Below, in pieces: positions 18,121 through 27,116 of a stretch of DNA of 64,000 nucleotides. The stretch comes from Rhizobium leguminosarum bv. trifolii WSM2297. Lineage in GTDB: Bacteria; Pseudomonadota; Alphaproteobacteria; Rhizobiales; Rhizobiaceae. Position 1 is the stretch's first letter; each line of letters begins with the position of its first letter. The stretch is from positions 2,449,624 through 2,513,623 of the forward strand of contig NZ_JH719395.1 in assembly GCF_000271845.1 (NCBI RefSeq), in the 5' to 3' direction. The position numbers were made by a program, and so were the translations under genes. The notes below the pieces were generated by a model. The model saw only the letters and a program-made list of their open reading frames with translations, had not been told where the DNA came from and searched no databases.

Positions 18121-18813
18121 TTAGGTCCGCACGCGAAGCGCCCGCTCGGTCCTGTCGGCGATCTGGGTGACGGCGTAGGCGATCGCCATGTAGATCACGA
18201 CGGCGACGAGGAAGGCCTCGAGGTAATAGAAGTTCAGCGCGGCTGTTAGCTGCGACTGCGCGAAGATATCGACCACTTCGATGGCGAAGCCGAGCGACAG
18301 CGCCTTCATGATCACCATGAACGAGTTCGCCAGATCCGGGATCGCCGCGACGATCACCTGCGGCAGCATGACCCGGCGGAAGAGCTGGCTCTTCTTGTAG
18401 CCGAGCGAATAGGCGGCGTCGGCCTGGCCGGTGTCGAAGGAATTCAGCGCACCCTTGACCACTTCGGCCTGGAAGGCAGCGACACAGGCGGTGAGCGCCA
18501 CGATGAGCGTGACCCAGTTCGGGGTCGAATGACCGTTATAGTCGACGCCGACGAGCGAGGTCAGGAACTGCAGGGTCGATGGAAGCCCATAATAGGCGAG
18601 GAAGATGACGACCACCATCGGGACGCCCTTGAAGGCGACCTTGTAGGCGACGACAAGTTGGCGGAGGACAGGGATCCGCCGATATTCGACCATGGCGAAC
18701 AGGCTGCCGATGATCGTCGAGAGGACGAAGATCGCAAGCGCCATCGCAAGGGTCAGCGGCACTGCACCAAGGATTTCCCGGAGATCGGGGAGTAGAACGT
18801 CGATATCGAACAT
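18121..18813 (-). CDS. Polar amino acid ABC transporter permease
   Basis: Integral membrane subunit of the HisM/GlnP type (230 residues). Several hydrophobic spans are seen, and the EAA loop region appears as SFDTGQADAAYSLGYKKSQLFRRVMLPQ. It is the last gene of a minus-strand operon with a second permease, binding protein, ATPase, flavin monooxygenase and LysR regulator. The pair of permeases would form a heterodimer serving the ATPase at 20441-21181. The substrate is likely a polar amino acid or derivative, inferred from the family of the binding protein. Confidence 0.9.
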   Translation of the reverse strand: MFDIDVLLPDLREILGAVPLTLAMALAIFVLSTIIGSLFAMVEYRRIPVLRQLVVAYKVAFKGVPMVVVIFLAYYGLPSTLQFLTSLVGVDYNGHSTPNWVTLIVALTACVAAFQAEVVKGALNSFDTGQADAAYSLGYKKSQLFRRVMLPQVIVAAIPDLANSFMVIMKALSLGFAIEVVDIFAQSQLTAALNFYYLEAFLVAVVIYMAIAYAVTQIADRTERALRVRT

Positions 18814-18832
18814 GCTGCGTTCCTTCCTTCGC

Positions 18833-19540
18833 TCAGACGCTTGCCATCAGCGTTGCCCGAGCCGGCGCAGCGCTCGGAGCGAACTTCGCCGAACGGAGCT
18901 CGAAGAAGCGCACGATCAGCCATGCGACCAAGCATAGCACCGAATAGAGCACCGCCAGTACCAGGTAGGTTTCGAACTGATACTGGTTGTAGTCGCGCTC
19001 CATGACGAGGTGGGCGGTCGCCATCACGTCGGCGGCGCCGATATACATGACCAGGGCAACGTTATGGATAAGGTAGATGATCGCGTTTCCGTAACCCGGC
19101 AGCGCGATATGCACGGCCTGCGGGGCCAGGACGCGCAGGAGCTTCTGCCGGAAGGAATATCCGAGACTGTCGGCGGCGTCATGCTGGCCGCGCTCGACGG
19201 CGAGATAAGCCGGCCTTAAGACTTCGGAGAGATAGCCGCCGTGATAGAGGCTGAGACCGAGCATCGCTGCGGCCGTCGGCGACACGAAATCCTCGACGCC
19301 GAAAATATCCACGAACACCGGAAGCCCGTAGAAGGCGACGAATAACTGCAGCACGACCGGAACGCTCCGGGCGTAGGATACGTAGAGATCGGCCAGGTGG
19401 CTGATCACCGGTATCCTGCGCACCCGAAACGTCGTCGTTATCAGGGCCAGCACGAAGCCGGCGACCATGGCCGTGAAGGTGATCGCAAGCGTCAGCGGCA
19501 GGGCCGCGAGCAGCTCGGGAATCATGATGGATAGGTCCAC
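18833..19540 (-). CDS. Polar amino acid ABC transporter permease
   Basis: Second membrane subunit (235 residues) of the same importer, HisQ-like. It shows the EAA-type loop VERGQHDAADSLGYSFRQKLLRVLAPQ and about five hydrophobic spans. Nineteen bases separate it from the following permease and about 56 from the binding-protein gene before it, consistent with one transcript. Confidence 0.9.
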   Translation of the reverse strand: MDLSIMIPELLAALPLTLAITFTAMVAGFVLALITTTFRVRRIPVISHLADLYVSYARSVPVVLQLFVAFYGLPVFVDIFGVEDFVSPTAAAMLGLSLYHGGYLSEVLRPAYLAVERGQHDAADSLGYSFRQKLLRVLAPQAVHIALPGYGNAIIYLIHNVALVMYIGAADVMATAHLVMERDYNQYQFETYLVLAVLYSVLCLVAWLIVRFFELRSAKFAPSAAPARATLMASV

Positions 19541-19596
19541 GTTGGAACGCTCCTTCTTTCAGTCTTGGGCCTGATCGCCGGTATCGCAGCCCGGCG

Positions 19597-20424
19597 TCAC
19601 TTCATGTACGTGGTGATGTCCTCGCCGAACCATTTCTGCGAGAGCTTGGCGAGCGTGCCATCGACCTTGAGCTCCTTCAGAGCCTTGTCGATACCGTCGG
19701 CAAGCGCCTTGTTCTCCTCGGAGCGGTGGATCAGCATGAAAGTCTCGTTGATCGCCACAGGCTCGCTCGCCTGGACGTTCAGCTTCTGCTGGTCGATGAC
19801 GGTCTGCTCCCCGAGGTTCGACGGCAGGACGAGCGCGTCGTATTTGCCGTTCTCGACTTCCTTCAGCCGGTCCGGGTACGGAATGCCGGCGCTCGAAGCC
19901 GTCACCTCGATCTTATAGTCAGGGTTCTTTTCCTGCCACGCCGTGGCGAACTTGTAGATGCCGCCGCCTGCCGTCACCGGCACGATCTTCTTGCCGACGA
20001 GGTCCTTCATCTCCTTGATGCCGCTGTCCTTGCGGCTGTAGATCTTGATCAGGCTGGCGCCGATCGGTGCTTCCGGAATGATGAACTGCTTCTCGCGGGC
20101 TGGCGCGCGATAGTAGCCGCCGGTCGCAATGTCGTATTTGCCGGTCGCCAGGCCCGTCTCCTGGGCGATGTCGGCAGCGCCTTCCATCACGAACTTGTAT
20201 TGCGGCAGCTTGGCGTTAATCGCCTTCAGCACGTCGGGCTCGTAGCCTTGCGGCTCGACGCCGATGGCGCCCCAGGAGAGCGGCTTCGATTCCGCCGCGG
20301 TGGCGATCTTGATCGTCCGGACGGCGTCCTCGGCAAAGGCTGCGCCCGCGGTTGCAAGAGCGATGGAAACGCCGGCAACGGCCAGGCCGAAACTGCGGAG
20401 GGAAAGTGAACTCGAAGAAGTCAT
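19597..20424 (-). CDS. Amino-acid-type ABC transporter periplasmic binding protein
   Basis: SBP family 3 protein (PF00497 type), 275 residues from the ATG at 20424, which is preceded by GAAAGGAT; longer upstream starts give a non-hydrophobic leader. A Sec signal peptide covers about 1-31, ending AGAAFAED. Typical elements are GYEPDVLKAIN, YDIATGGYYRAPAREKQF and C-terminal GTLAKLSQKWFGED. The ligand cannot be read from sequence. The link to a flavin monooxygenase and peroxidase-like partners suggests an unusual amino acid or sulfur compound (inference). Confidence 0.9.
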   Translation of the reverse strand: MTSSSSLSLRSFGLAVAGVSIALATAGAAFAEDAVRTIKIATAAESKPLSWGAIGVEPQGYEPDVLKAINAKLPQYKFVMEGAADIAQETGLATGKYDIATGGYYRAPAREKQFIIPEAPIGASLIKIYSRKDSGIKEMKDLVGKKIVPVTAGGGIYKFATAWQEKNPDYKIEVTASSAGIPYPDRLKEVENGKYDALVLPSNLGEQTVIDQQKLNVQASEPVAINETFMLIHRSEENKALADGIDKALKELKVDGTLAKLSQKWFGEDITTYMK

Positions 20425-20440
20425 TTCTGGAATCCTTTCT

Positions 20441-21181
20441 CTATTGGATTGCACGCTCGGAATTGAGGAACTGGGCAAGGCGTGGGTTGGAAGGCGTATC
20501 GAAGATCTCTGTCGGGCTGCCGTCGGCGACAACGACACCCCGGTCCATGAAGACGATGCGGTTCGAGATGTTCTTAGCAAACTGCATCTCGTGGGTGACG
20601 AGAAGCGAGGTGATGCCGGAGGACGTCACGTCCTTGATCACCTTGAGAACCTCGTTCACCAGCTCGGGATCGAGAGAGGAGGTCGGCTCGTCGAAGAGCA
20701 TGACATCGGGCTTGACCGCCAGTGCTCGGGCGATGCCGGTTCGCTGGAGCTGGCCGCCGGAAAGCTGCGATGGGTAGTTGTCGAGTTTATCGGAAAGCCC
20801 GACCCGCTCGAGTTCCCGCAGCGCGATCTTGCGGGCTTCGTCCCTGGATTTGCCCTGCACGACGACCAGCGGATCCATGACGTTCTGGATGACCGTCATG
20901 TTCTTGAAGACGTTGAACTGCTGGAACACCATGGCGGTGCGCAGCCGGATCGCCTGCACCGCAGCCTTGTCCGGGCGGGCGAAGTCCATCCTGATATCGT
21001 CGAACGCGATCGTTCCGGATGCCGGCTTCACCAGATGGTTGATGCACTTGAGAAGCGTCGTCTTGCCGGTGCCGCTCGGACCGATGATCGACACCACGTC
21101 GCCACGCTTCACCGAGAGATCGACGCCGTTCAGGATCTGCGTGCTTCCGTAGGAGAGCTTTAGGTTGTTGATGTCGAGCAT
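20441..21181 (-). CDS. Polar amino acid ABC transporter ATP-binding protein
   Basis: ABC ATPase of the GlnQ/HisP type, 246 residues. Walker A GPSGTGKTT, Q-loop VFQQFNVF, signature LSGGQLQR, Walker B VMLFDEPTSSLD and the switch His in VTHEM are all present. The ATG at 21181 has AAGGACC upstream. It is separated by only seven bases from the stop of the monooxygenase gene, so co-transcription is near certain. Confidence 0.95.
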   Translation of the reverse strand: MLDINNLKLSYGSTQILNGVDLSVKRGDVVSIIGPSGTGKTTLLKCINHLVKPASGTIAFDDIRMDFARPDKAAVQAIRLRTAMVFQQFNVFKNMTVIQNVMDPLVVVQGKSRDEARKIALRELERVGLSDKLDNYPSQLSGGQLQRTGIARALAVKPDVMLFDEPTSSLDPELVNEVLKVIKDVTSSGITSLLVTHEMQFAKNISNRIVFMDRGVVVADGSPTEIFDTPSNPRLAQFLNSERAIQ

Positions 21182-21188
21182 TTCAGTC

Positions 21189-22664
21189 TCAGGTCCTTTC
21201 GGAGGAGAGTTCGGGAAGCGTTTCGGTTTCGCCGTCCGCCCACTCGTCGCCGAGCAGTTCCGGGGTGTCGTAGGTCTGGAGATTTTCGAAGTGCGTCTCC
21301 CGGTCTTCGACAAACAGCGATCGGACGATGCCGCGGGCAAGGCGATCCGCGCCTTCACTGATCGCCGGGATGTCGCCCGTGAGCTTGCCGTGGCTGAGCG
21401 TCGCCGGGAAATTGAAGCAATGGATGCTTGCAAGCGTCGGGCATGAACCCGGCTCCCTTTCAAGAAACTCGAACGCTTCCCCCAGATCGGGCGATGCCTC
21501 GAGTTCTCCGTTCGCCATTCCGATGGGCGTCGGGAAGCGGTCGCGCCAGAGGCGGATGTGCGGTTCGAAGGCCGCGAGTTCCGGCTTGTTGCTCAGGTCG
21601 ATCTTGAAGCCGGTCCCCAAGATCAGATAGTCGATGGAATAGCTGGCCTTCGACGTCGTCACGACGAGCTGGTCGCCGTCCTGCTGCAAACCGGTGATCG
21701 GGCTTTGGAGATGAAGATGGGCCTGTTCGAAGGCGCTGACGCGCAGCACGCTCGGACGCGGCGGCGGCGTCTGCTGGCCCATCGCATAGTCGAGGAAGCG
21801 CCACTTCCATTCGTCCGGCAGTCCGGCGAAGCCATGGACGACGCCCTGGCTGCCGATACCGGTGAACTTGTTGATCCGCGGCAATTCCGTGCGGCGGACG
21901 AACATGTCGAGGCGGGCGGCACCGGCCTCGAGCGCGGTCGCGGCATTGTCCATCGCCGACGCACCCGCACCAATCACCCCTACCCGCTTGCCGCGCAGGG
22001 CTGCGAAGTCGATCGCATCGGCGGTGTGCGCCCACAATTTGCGATCAATATGGGCGGCGATATCGGGCACGAAGGGACCGCCAAGGCCATCACGTCCAGT
22101 TGCCAACACCACGTGGCGGGCAATGATCGTCTCCTTGCGGCCATCCCCATTGCAGATAAGGTCGAGCATGCCGTCGTCGCGCGGCAGGATCGCAGCGACC
22201 GAGATGCCGTTGCGCACCGGCAGTTCGAGCACCTTCCGATACCAGACCAGGTAGTCCATCCACGTCTCGCGCGGCGCCCGGTCGAGCGCCACCCACGCCT
22301 CGCGGCCGAAGCGGGCTTCGTAGTAAGCACGGAAGGTGAGCGCCGGCAGTCCCATTGCGGGGCCGGTGAGTTGCTTGGGCGATCGAAGGGTACGCATCCG
22401 GGCAAAAGTGACCCACGGCCCCTCCTGCCCGGCGGGTGCCTTGTCGAGGACGACATGGTTGACGACGCCAAGGCGCTTCAGCATTCCGGAAGCGACGAGG
22501 CCTGCCATGCCGCCGCCGATGATGACGACGTCGATGACGGGCTGGCCATCAATTTCGCGGGCGGGAACCCACGCCTTGGCGGGCAGTTCCAGCCAGGAGA
22601 GATCCTGACGAAGACGCGCTTCGAGGGCGTCAAGATCGTCAGGATGTGCGGAGAGGTCGCTCAT
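21189..22664 (-). CDS. Flavin-dependent monooxygenase / FAD-NAD(P) oxidoreductase
   Basis: About 491 residues. An N-terminal FAD-binding fold (VVIIGGGMAGLVASG, about 46-60) and a second Rossmann motif (VGVIGAGASAMDNAATA, near 230) give the two-dinucleotide layout of class B flavoprotein monooxygenases. LILGTGFKIDL is the usual late FAD-contact stretch. The ATG overlaps the LysR stop (ATGA), so the regulator and enzyme are coupled. Within this operon it probably oxidises the imported substrate. Related clusters also combine an ABC importer, flavin enzymes and the Avi_7169/Avi_7170 pair found here on the other side of the regulator. Confidence 0.85.
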   Translation of the reverse strand: MSDLSAHPDDLDALEARLRQDLSWLELPAKAWVPAREIDGQPVIDVVIIGGGMAGLVASGMLKRLGVVNHVVLDKAPAGQEGPWVTFARMRTLRSPKQLTGPAMGLPALTFRAYYEARFGREAWVALDRAPRETWMDYLVWYRKVLELPVRNGISVAAILPRDDGMLDLICNGDGRKETIIARHVVLATGRDGLGGPFVPDIAAHIDRKLWAHTADAIDFAALRGKRVGVIGAGASAMDNAATALEAGAARLDMFVRRTELPRINKFTGIGSQGVVHGFAGLPDEWKWRFLDYAMGQQTPPPRPSVLRVSAFEQAHLHLQSPITGLQQDGDQLVVTTSKASYSIDYLILGTGFKIDLSNKPELAAFEPHIRLWRDRFPTPIGMANGELEASPDLGEAFEFLEREPGSCPTLASIHCFNFPATLSHGKLTGDIPAISEGADRLARGIVRSLFVEDRETHFENLQTYDTPELLGDEWADGETETLPELSSERT

Positions 22665-23650
22665 GCGGGCGCTCCTTCGGAGATCGCAGCCTGCCCGTAG
22701 ACGGTGTCCGCCAAGGTTTCGATGCCATTGGCCTCCAGCAGGCGGCAGCCGGGCATCTTCAACGCTTCGAGCCGCGCGGCATCGATGACGGCGGCGACGG
22801 TCGGCGCGAGCGGCAACGCCGCCGCGGAGATCGCACCGAACAGGAACGGGATGGCTTGGTCGAGCACGCGCATGAGGATGCCATCGAGAGGCACGCCGCA
22901 GACGGTCGCCGGCTCGACGATGGCAATGCCAAGGCCTGCGCGCACCAGCGAGAGCGCGGTCAGCGAGGCGTTGACGTCGATGATGCGATCCGGCGCCACC
23001 CCTGCCCGTGCCAGCGCCTCGTCGACGCGATGACGAAGCCGATAGGGGTTCGCGAGCGTGATGATGCGACGCTCCGCGAGATCGGCCAGGCGAACGACGT
23101 CGTTCGCAGCGAGAGGATCGTCGGCGCCGATTGCGATCACGCACGGTGCTTCCGCGATCCAGTGGATGTCGAGACCGGGATGTTCGAGCGGCAGGCTGGA
23201 TATGCCAAGATCGGCCGACCGGGCGAGAACCGCCTGCACGACGTTTTCGGCGGCGAGCGCCTGGACGTGGAGATGACGCGGGATCAGGTCGGGCGAGACG
23301 GCCGCCAAGGCCTGCGGCAGGACTCCTGCGGCAAGAGACGGCGTTGCCGCGATGGTCAAGGTCGCGGGCTCGTCGAGACCGATCGCTTCGGCCCGTTCGC
23401 GGATGTGGGTCAGGCTGGCGAGATGACGTTCGACCTCGGCATGGAAGCGCAGACCGCGCGACGTCGCCTGGATGCGCGGACCGCTTCTGTGAAGCAGCGC
23501 AAAGCCCAGATCGGCTTCCAGGTCCTGGATCTGCCGCGTCACCGCCGGCTGCGAACGGCCGAGCAGCCGGGCTGCGCCGGTGACGCTGCCAGCCGACATC
23601 ACTGCCGCGAAGGCTTCGAGCTGCCGGATGTCGATCGGGTTTTTATTCAT
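22661..23650 (-). CDS. LysR family transcriptional regulator
   Basis: LysR regulator of about 329 residues. N-terminal winged helix-turn-helix: IDIRQLEAFAAVMSAGSVTGAARLLGRSQPAVTRQI, with a normal effector-binding domain after it. I favour the ATG at 23650 (MNKNPIDIRQ); ATGs at 23659 and 23689 are possible. It heads the minus-strand operon and is divergent from the CMD/AhpD-like pair; a palindromic T-N11-A site lies just upstream, so it probably controls both directions and itself. Confidence 0.9.
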   Translation of the reverse strand: MNKNPIDIRQLEAFAAVMSAGSVTGAARLLGRSQPAVTRQIQDLEADLGFALLHRSGPRIQATSRGLRFHAEVERHLASLTHIRERAEAIGLDEPATLTIAATPSLAAGVLPQALAAVSPDLIPRHLHVQALAAENVVQAVLARSADLGISSLPLEHPGLDIHWIAEAPCVIAIGADDPLAANDVVRLADLAERRIITLANPYRLRHRVDEALARAGVAPDRIIDVNASLTALSLVRAGLGIAIVEPATVCGVPLDGILMRVLDQAIPFLFGAISAAALPLAPTVAAVIDAARLEALKMPGCRLLEANGIETLADTVYGQAAISEGAPA

Positions 23651-23673
23651 ATTCAACATGAACCACCGCCATC

Positions 23674-23690
23674 CATGCTTTAGAAGCATG
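23674..23690. promoter_or_regulatory. Candidate LysR operator (T-N11-A palindrome)
   Basis: Perfect 7-bp inverted repeat CATGCTT-TAG-AAGCATG, matching the LysR box pattern T-N11-A, 24 bases upstream of the regulator start and in the divergent promoter region. A second arm pair, ATCCATGC at 23671-23678 with GCATGGAT at 23730-23737, and an AT-rich ATAATT...AATTAT repeat at about 23699-23726 lie further in. Confidence 0.55.
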
Positions 23691-23816
23691 AGCTTTCCAT
23701 AATTCGAGTGGACAATAGATAATTATTCCGCATGGATTGCAAGCCTTCATGCTAATTTGACATAATGAACTTCAGACCCATCTAATGCTCTCCCGTGAGA
23801 TGCAAAGGAGCCTGCC

Positions 23817-24299
23817 TTGACGCTGATCGAAACTCTTGCCGCCGTCAGACCCGGCTCAGCCCTTGCCGAGGCCATGGAAAAGCGCGCGGAGATCCTGCGC
23901 CTCAGCGAAGCCGCCCACGACGCAGTCCTTCTTCCGCATGATCCCGGCGGACTGTCGCATGGCCTCAGGGCGGCGCTTGCCGCCCGTATGGCCCGTCATA
24001 ACCACAACGAAGAACTGGCGAAGCACTACGACGAGCTGGTAAAACATGCCGCCGAGGCATCGACGGCGCCGCTCGCCACGCCGGGTACGAGCGTAACCGA
24101 TCAGCGCATCGCAGAGATCGTTCGCCATGCCGATCGACTGACCGTCGCGCCGCGGGAAGCGACGCGTGACCACATCAAGGCTTTGCGCAGCGTCGGCGTG
24201 ACCGACGCCGACATCGTCCGGCTTTCGGAACTGGCGGCCTTCGTGAACTATCAGGTGCGCGTCATCGCAGGACTGGCACTGATCGGAGCAAGACAATGA
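23817..24299 (+). CDS. CMD domain protein, Avi_7170-like
   Basis: 160-residue protein of the carboxymuconolactone-decarboxylase-like superfamily, matching the type named after Agrobacterium vitis Avi_7170. It lacks the CxxC redox motif of its partner; helical stretches VTDADIVRLSELAAFVNYQVRVIAG fit the fold. A ribosome site GCAAAGGAG is close to the start. It overlaps the next gene by four bases (ATGA). The pair probably works on a reactive intermediate from the monooxygenase pathway on the other strand. Confidence 0.8.
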   Translation: MTLIETLAAVRPGSALAEAMEKRAEILRLSEAAHDAVLLPHDPGGLSHGLRAALAARMARHNHNEELAKHYDELVKHAAEASTAPLATPGTSVTDQRIAEIVRHADRLTVAPREATRDHIKALRSVGVTDADIVRLSELAAFVNYQVRVIAGLALIGARQ

Positions 24300-24871
24300 G
24301 CGAAGTCGTCCACAGCTTCACCACCCAGGTTCCGCGCTGGCAGCCTTACGTCATTCCAGTCGATCTTGAAACTGCGACCGCCGAGCAGCGGGAGGCAATG
24401 CAGGTCACGCCCTCCAACAAGGGCATCTCTCCTTACGTCCTGACGCTTGCGCACGACCCGGAATCCCTCGCTGTTCGCTCACCCCTGTTCAACCTCATCA
24501 TGTACGGGAAGGACGGGCTTTCATCAGGAGAACGCGAACTGGGCGCCACTGCTGCTTCCATCGTCAATCGCTGCGTCTACTGCGCCGCCGTCCATGCCTC
24601 CCGGTTCATCAGCCATACCAAGCGGACTGACGTGATCGACGCCATTTTCGCCGAAGGGCTCGACGCCGAACTCGACGAGCACCTTCAAATCATCTTCGAT
24701 TTCTCCGCACATCTGTCGACGACGCCACCGGAAGCAACGCAAGCTGACGCGCAGGCGCTGGCGGACGTCGGTCTTTCCGAGCTTGAAGCCCTGGACCTCG
24801 TGCTGTCGTCGGCCATCTTCGGCTGGGCGAACCGCCTGATGCATACGCTCGGCGAACCAGTCAAGGACTAG
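24296..24871 (+). CDS. Alkylhydroperoxidase-like protein, Avi_7169-like
   Basis: 191 residues. The AhpD-type active-site motif CVYCAAVHASR (near 97-107) supplies the redox Cys pair and His. N-terminal and C-terminal blocks (ISPYVLTLAHDP, ILGWANRLMH-like FGWANRLMHTLGE) fit the peroxidase-related subfamily named after Avi_7169. It is translationally coupled to the preceding CMD gene. Likely role: reduction of a peroxide or related oxidant, inferred from the motif. Confidence 0.85.
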   Translation: MSEVVHSFTTQVPRWQPYVIPVDLETATAEQREAMQVTPSNKGISPYVLTLAHDPESLAVRSPLFNLIMYGKDGLSSGERELGATAASIVNRCVYCAAVHASRFISHTKRTDVIDAIFAEGLDAELDEHLQIIFDFSAHLSTTPPEATQADAQALADVGLSELEALDLVLSSAIFGWANRLMHTLGEPVKD

Positions 24872-25037
24872 GTGCCTCGGGAGGCAGAAGACCCGCATCG
24901 CGTGGCGGTCTGGAGTTGAGCGGTCGCGCGCCGTGCGACGGGGCATTGTGGGCGGTGGCATTCGTGCCTAACCCCGGAATTGTGCGCTCAGGTTTGAATG
25001 CCACGCCGCTCGAGGCACCGCGGATGCGGAATCGGCG

Positions 25038-25520
25038 TCACCGCATGCGCATCAGGTCCACTGCGCGATTGCTTATGATTGCTTCCATGGAAAAATAGCC
25101 GGTCACTGTCGCAAGATCGAAGTTCGTAATCAGCCTCTGGTAGAAAGCGTCATAGCCCGACATTCCCTTGGTGATGACCTTGATCAAGTAGTCCCAGTCG
25201 CCGCCTATTCGGTAAAAATCGACGACTTCCGGCATCCGGTCGACGTGCTTGCGAAAATCTTCCGACCATTCCTTTGAATGATGACGCGTTCGGATCATGA
25301 CGATTACAGTGAGATCAAAGCCGAGCACCTCGAAATCGATGGAGGCGCGCGATCCTTTGATGATACCGGTCGCATAAAGGCGCTGAAGCCGGCGCCAGCA
25401 AGCATTCTGGGACAGCCCGACCTGCTCGGCCAAGTCACGTTGAGAAAGCGAAGAATCTCGCTGCATGCATGTCAGAATCCTCAGATCGATTTCATCAATT
25501 TTCAAACTATTGTCGATCAT
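25038..25520 (-). CDS. Lrp/AsnC family transcriptional regulator
   Basis: 160-residue Lrp-type regulator. The helix-turn-helix is seen in LSQRDLAEQVGLSQNACWRRLQRL, followed by the RAM ligand-binding domain (GGDWDYLIKVITKGMSGYDAFYQRL). It is divergent from the sulfur operon that starts at 25617, so amino-acid-dependent control of that operon is likely. By analogy with Lrp-type regulators of cysteine detoxification, cysteine is a candidate effector (inference). Confidence 0.9.
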   Translation of the reverse strand: MIDNSLKIDEIDLRILTCMQRDSSLSQRDLAEQVGLSQNACWRRLQRLYATGIIKGSRASIDFEVLGFDLTVIVMIRTRHHSKEWSEDFRKHVDRMPEVVDFYRIGGDWDYLIKVITKGMSGYDAFYQRLITNFDLATVTGYFSMEAIISNRAVDLMRMR

Positions 25521-25616
25521 GTGACCCAATTAGCGCCAATTTTTTCGAAACATTGGTGAAGTTTTCGACCGTGATGCAGATTAGAATCGTTGTCAAATCC
25601 TTCGTGGAGAATGACA

Positions 25617-27116
25617 ATGCGGGAACAGGCTTTGCGCTATCCATCAAAAGAACTCTTCACCGCTCTCGGCAAGTTCAGGAGCGACCTCGATCAAGGTGAT
25701 CCAATCGCCAGGTTGAGGGCGGGGCTGATCGGCTCAAAGGCGAAGGTCGACGGCCCATTCGGCCCCATGGACCTCGTCTATGCCGACTATGTGGCTTCGG
25801 GACGCGCGCTCAGACGCATCGAAGAATTTATCCTCGAAGAAGTCCTTCCCTACTATGCAAACAGCCACACAGAGGCGTCCTATTGCGGAGGGATGATGAC
25901 CCGCCTTCGGCGGGAGGCACGGTCGGTCATCGGAGAACTCTGCGGAGCCGATCGACAGCATGCCGTCATCTTTGCCGGATCCGGCGCGACGGCGGGCCTC
26001 AACCGCCTGGTGAACCTGCTGGGCGTCACCGATGCGATCGCGGCCGGTAAAAACGTCCGCGTCGTCCTTGGGCCATATGAACACCACTCGAACATCCTGC
26101 CGTGGCGGGAGAGCGGAGCGGAGGTCATCGAAATTGCCGAGGGCAAGGACGGTGGTCCCGATCCAGTCATTTTGTACAAGGCCCTTGAGAACGCCCCTGC
26201 AGATTTGACGATTTGCTCGTTCTCTGCCGCATCGAACGTCACCGGCATCCTGACAGACGTCCCGGCGCTCACGAAGATTGCAAAGGCTGCAGGCGCCAAA
26301 GTCGTCTGGGACTATGCGGGGGCCGGACCATACGTGCCGATCGCGATGACGCCCGAGCACGGCGCCGAAATTGACGCGATCGTAGTGTCTCCTCACAAGT
26401 TCCTGGGCGGCCCAGGGGCCTCCGGCATGTTGGTCGTGCGGCAGGACGCGGTGGTGACGAGCAAGCCATCCTGGCCCGGTGGCGGCACGGTTAAGTTCGT
26501 TTCGCCGACGGGTCACGATTACAGCGACAGCCTGGAGTCTCGGGAGGAAGCGGGAACGCCCAACGTCATCGGCGACATCCGCGCGGCCCTCGCCTTCCTC
26601 GTCAAGGATGCGATCGGCGTTGATGAAATCAAGCGGCTAAATGACGAGTACACGCGGCGCGCCTTCGCCGCTTGGAAGAACATTGCGGAGATCGAACTGC
26701 TGGGCTCCACCTCGATCGCACGTTTGCCGATCTTTTCGTTTCGCGTGCGCGATGGCAAGGGCGGCTACATCCACCAGCAATTGGTCACCCGCATGCTCAG
26801 CGACCGGTTTGGCATTCAGGCCCGTGGCGGCTGCGCCTGCGCTGGTCCCTATGTGCACCGGCTGCTTTCGATCGACACCCGGACGTCGCAGCGCATGCGG
26901 CAGGCGATCTTGGATGGCAACGAAATTGAGAAACCCGGATTCACGCGGCTCAACCTGAGCGTCCTGGCGTCGGACGAAACGGTTTCCTTTATTCTGGATT
27001 CGGTCGCGCAACTCGCGCGGGATGCATCGGCGTATGTCGGGCAATACACCTTCGATCCGGCGCGGGCGATTTTCTCACCGGTCGCGTCCGGTCGACAGGA
27101 GGCGGTCTGTGCGTAG
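25617..27116 (+). CDS. Class V aminotransferase / cysteine-desulfurase-like PLP enzyme
   Basis: About 499 residues. PLP Lys in SPHKFLGGPGASG, upstream His contact in YEHHSNILPW, DYAGAGPY aspartate, and a catalytic-loop Cys in RGGCACAGPY point to the SufS/CsdA-like branch of class V aminotransferases. The ATG at 25617 has GGAG seven bases upstream; an ATG at 25611 is also in frame. It is followed with an eight-base overlap by an MBL-fold gene and then a TauE exporter, suggesting release of sulfur from cysteine, oxidation of the persulfide and export of sulfite. Substrate is inferred from context. Confidence 0.85.
   Translation: MREQALRYPSKELFTALGKFRSDLDQGDPIARLRAGLIGSKAKVDGPFGPMDLVYADYVASGRALRRIEEFILEEVLPYYANSHTEASYCGGMMTRLRREARSVIGELCGADRQHAVIFAGSGATAGLNRLVNLLGVTDAIAAGKNVRVVLGPYEHHSNILPWRESGAEVIEIAEGKDGGPDPVILYKALENAPADLTICSFSAASNVTGILTDVPALTKIAKAAGAKVVWDYAGAGPYVPIAMTPEHGAEIDAIVVSPHKFLGGPGASGMLVVRQDAVVTSKPSWPGGGTVKFVSPTGHDYSDSLESREEAGTPNVIGDIRAALAFLVKDAIGVDEIKRLNDEYTRRAFAAWKNIAEIELLGSTSIARLPIFSFRVRDGKGGYIHQQLVTRMLSDRFGIQARGGCACAGPYVHRLLSIDTRTSQRMRQAILDGNEIEKPGFTRLNLSVLASDETVSFILDSVAQLARDASAYVGQYTFDPARAIFSPVASGRQEAVCA

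Noticed and set aside
22665..23144. Upstream extension of the monooxygenase frame on the minus strand
   Set aside because: This part is Arg-rich and overlaps the LysR gene in another frame; the ATG at 22664 with ATGA coupling is far better.
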